Positions 5,855-6,005 of a stretch of 6,005 bases of DNA are shown piece after piece; the first letter of the stretch is position 1; every line of letters begins with the position of its first letter. The stretch comes from Eubacteriales Family XIII. Incertae Sedis bacterium (lineage in GTDB: Bacteria > Bacillota > Clostridia > Peptostreptococcales > Anaerovoracaceae): positions 1 through 6,005 of the forward strand of contig JAITKU010000200.1 of assembly GCA_031278255.1 (NCBI GenBank). Reading direction: 5' to 3'. Below the pieces are notes generated by a model. It was given only the letters and a program-made list of their open reading frames with translations, searched no databases and had not been told where the DNA came from. A program made the translations under genes and the position numbers.

Positions 5855-5906
5855 TCCGAAGTCCGGCCCCAAGCCTCGCCCGGGGGCGGCTTGTTACGGC
5901 AATATG

Positions 5907-5935
5907 AGTGTATCATATTATCTGTTTTTAAGCAA
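5907..5935 (-). promoter_or_regulatory. Predicted sigma-70/sigma-A type promoter
   Basis: On the minus strand, TTGCTT (5935-5930) and TACACT (5912-5907) are 17 bases apart, and a TG one base before the -10 box (TGA-TACACT) makes it an extended -10. The local sequence is AT-rich within a GC-rich window. Transcription would start near 5900 and run toward the lipoprotein and maf genes. It is the best promoter match I see in the window. Confidence 0.6.
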
Positions 5936-5968
5936 GACTTACACATCTTTCGCTCGTTGCACAGACCC

Positions 5969-6005
5969 TTAAAAACCGGGGCGGACAGGGCGTTCTTCCT
6001 TGACC
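5969..6005 (-). CDS. Possible C-terminal end of a gene entering from the right
   Basis: A minus-strand frame open to the window edge reads VKEERPVRPGF and stops at TAA (5971-5969). Its third codon positions are mostly G or C, like the real genes here. Eleven codons are too few to prove coding or suggest a function. If real, it lies about 34 bases upstream of the predicted promoter -35 box, with no terminator visible between. Confidence 0.25.
   Translation of the reverse strand, partial: VKEERPVRPGF

Larger units (their letters stand above)
5384..5906 (-). other. Gene-poor leader or intergenic repeat upstream of the lipoprotein gene
   Basis: About 520 bases separate the minus-strand promoter from the lipoprotein start. 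Several frames on both strands stay open here, but none shows a recognisable domain, and third codon positions lack the strong GC bias of the real genes. The lipoprotein frame is open throughout. The stretch contains short inverted repeats, a tandem repeat and one strong RBS-plus-ATG. It looks like a long 5' UTR or a dispersed non-coding repeat rather than a gene. No tRNA, rRNA or known riboswitch class was recognised. Confidence 0.5.

Noticed and set aside
5870..5893. A hairpin CAAGCC/GGCTTG with a GC-rich interior, considered as a terminator or riboswitch stem
   Set aside because: The pairing is interrupted by a bulge, no T-run follows, and no known riboswitch core could be recognised around it.

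Overview
The window is GC-rich bacterial DNA that most resembles a Gram-positive, Clostridia-like chromosome. The reasons are an RNase Y gene with an N-terminal membrane anchor, a strong AGGAGG-type ribosome binding site, a ThiI without the C-terminal rhodanese domain, and a cysteine desulfurase directly upstream of thiI as in Bacillus. I cannot assign a genus. Most genes are ordinary housekeeping genes; the less explained part is the right-hand 600 bases.

Left, plus strand: rny (28-1575) encodes RNase Y, the membrane-anchored endoribonuclease that starts mRNA decay. A perfect Shine-Dalgarno sequence precedes it, but no ATG, GTG or TTG lies at the proper distance; the best-placed in-frame codon is ATA at 28. 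A clear intrinsic terminator (1625-1662) follows. Next comes a two-gene sulfur-transfer unit: an IscS/NifS-type cysteine desulfurase (1676-2848) and thiI (2873-4072), 24 bases apart. The desulfurase takes sulfur from cysteine, and ThiI uses it to make 4-thiouridine in tRNA and perhaps also for thiamine thiazole synthesis.

Right, minus strand, convergent with thiI: a 214-residue lipoprotein of unknown role with a Cache-like C-terminal half (5383-4739) and a Maf-family nucleotide pyrophosphatase (4742-4050). They share an ATGA stop/start overlap, so they are probably translationally coupled. The maf and thiI 3' ends overlap tail to tail by 23 bases.

The far right (5384-6005) holds no gene I can defend except perhaps the last codons of a minus-strand gene entering from the right. 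It does hold a good minus-strand promoter (5935-5907), a 14-base tandem repeat, a near-ideal ribosome binding site with an ATG at 5800 that opens a doubtful reading frame, two mutually exclusive small hairpins (5726-5749), and a perfect 10-bp inverted repeat that displays the Shine-Dalgarno sequence of the lipoprotein gene in its loop and pairs its TTG start codon. This long leader is either a regulatory 5' UTR or a dispersed intergenic repeat inserted upstream of the lipoprotein gene.
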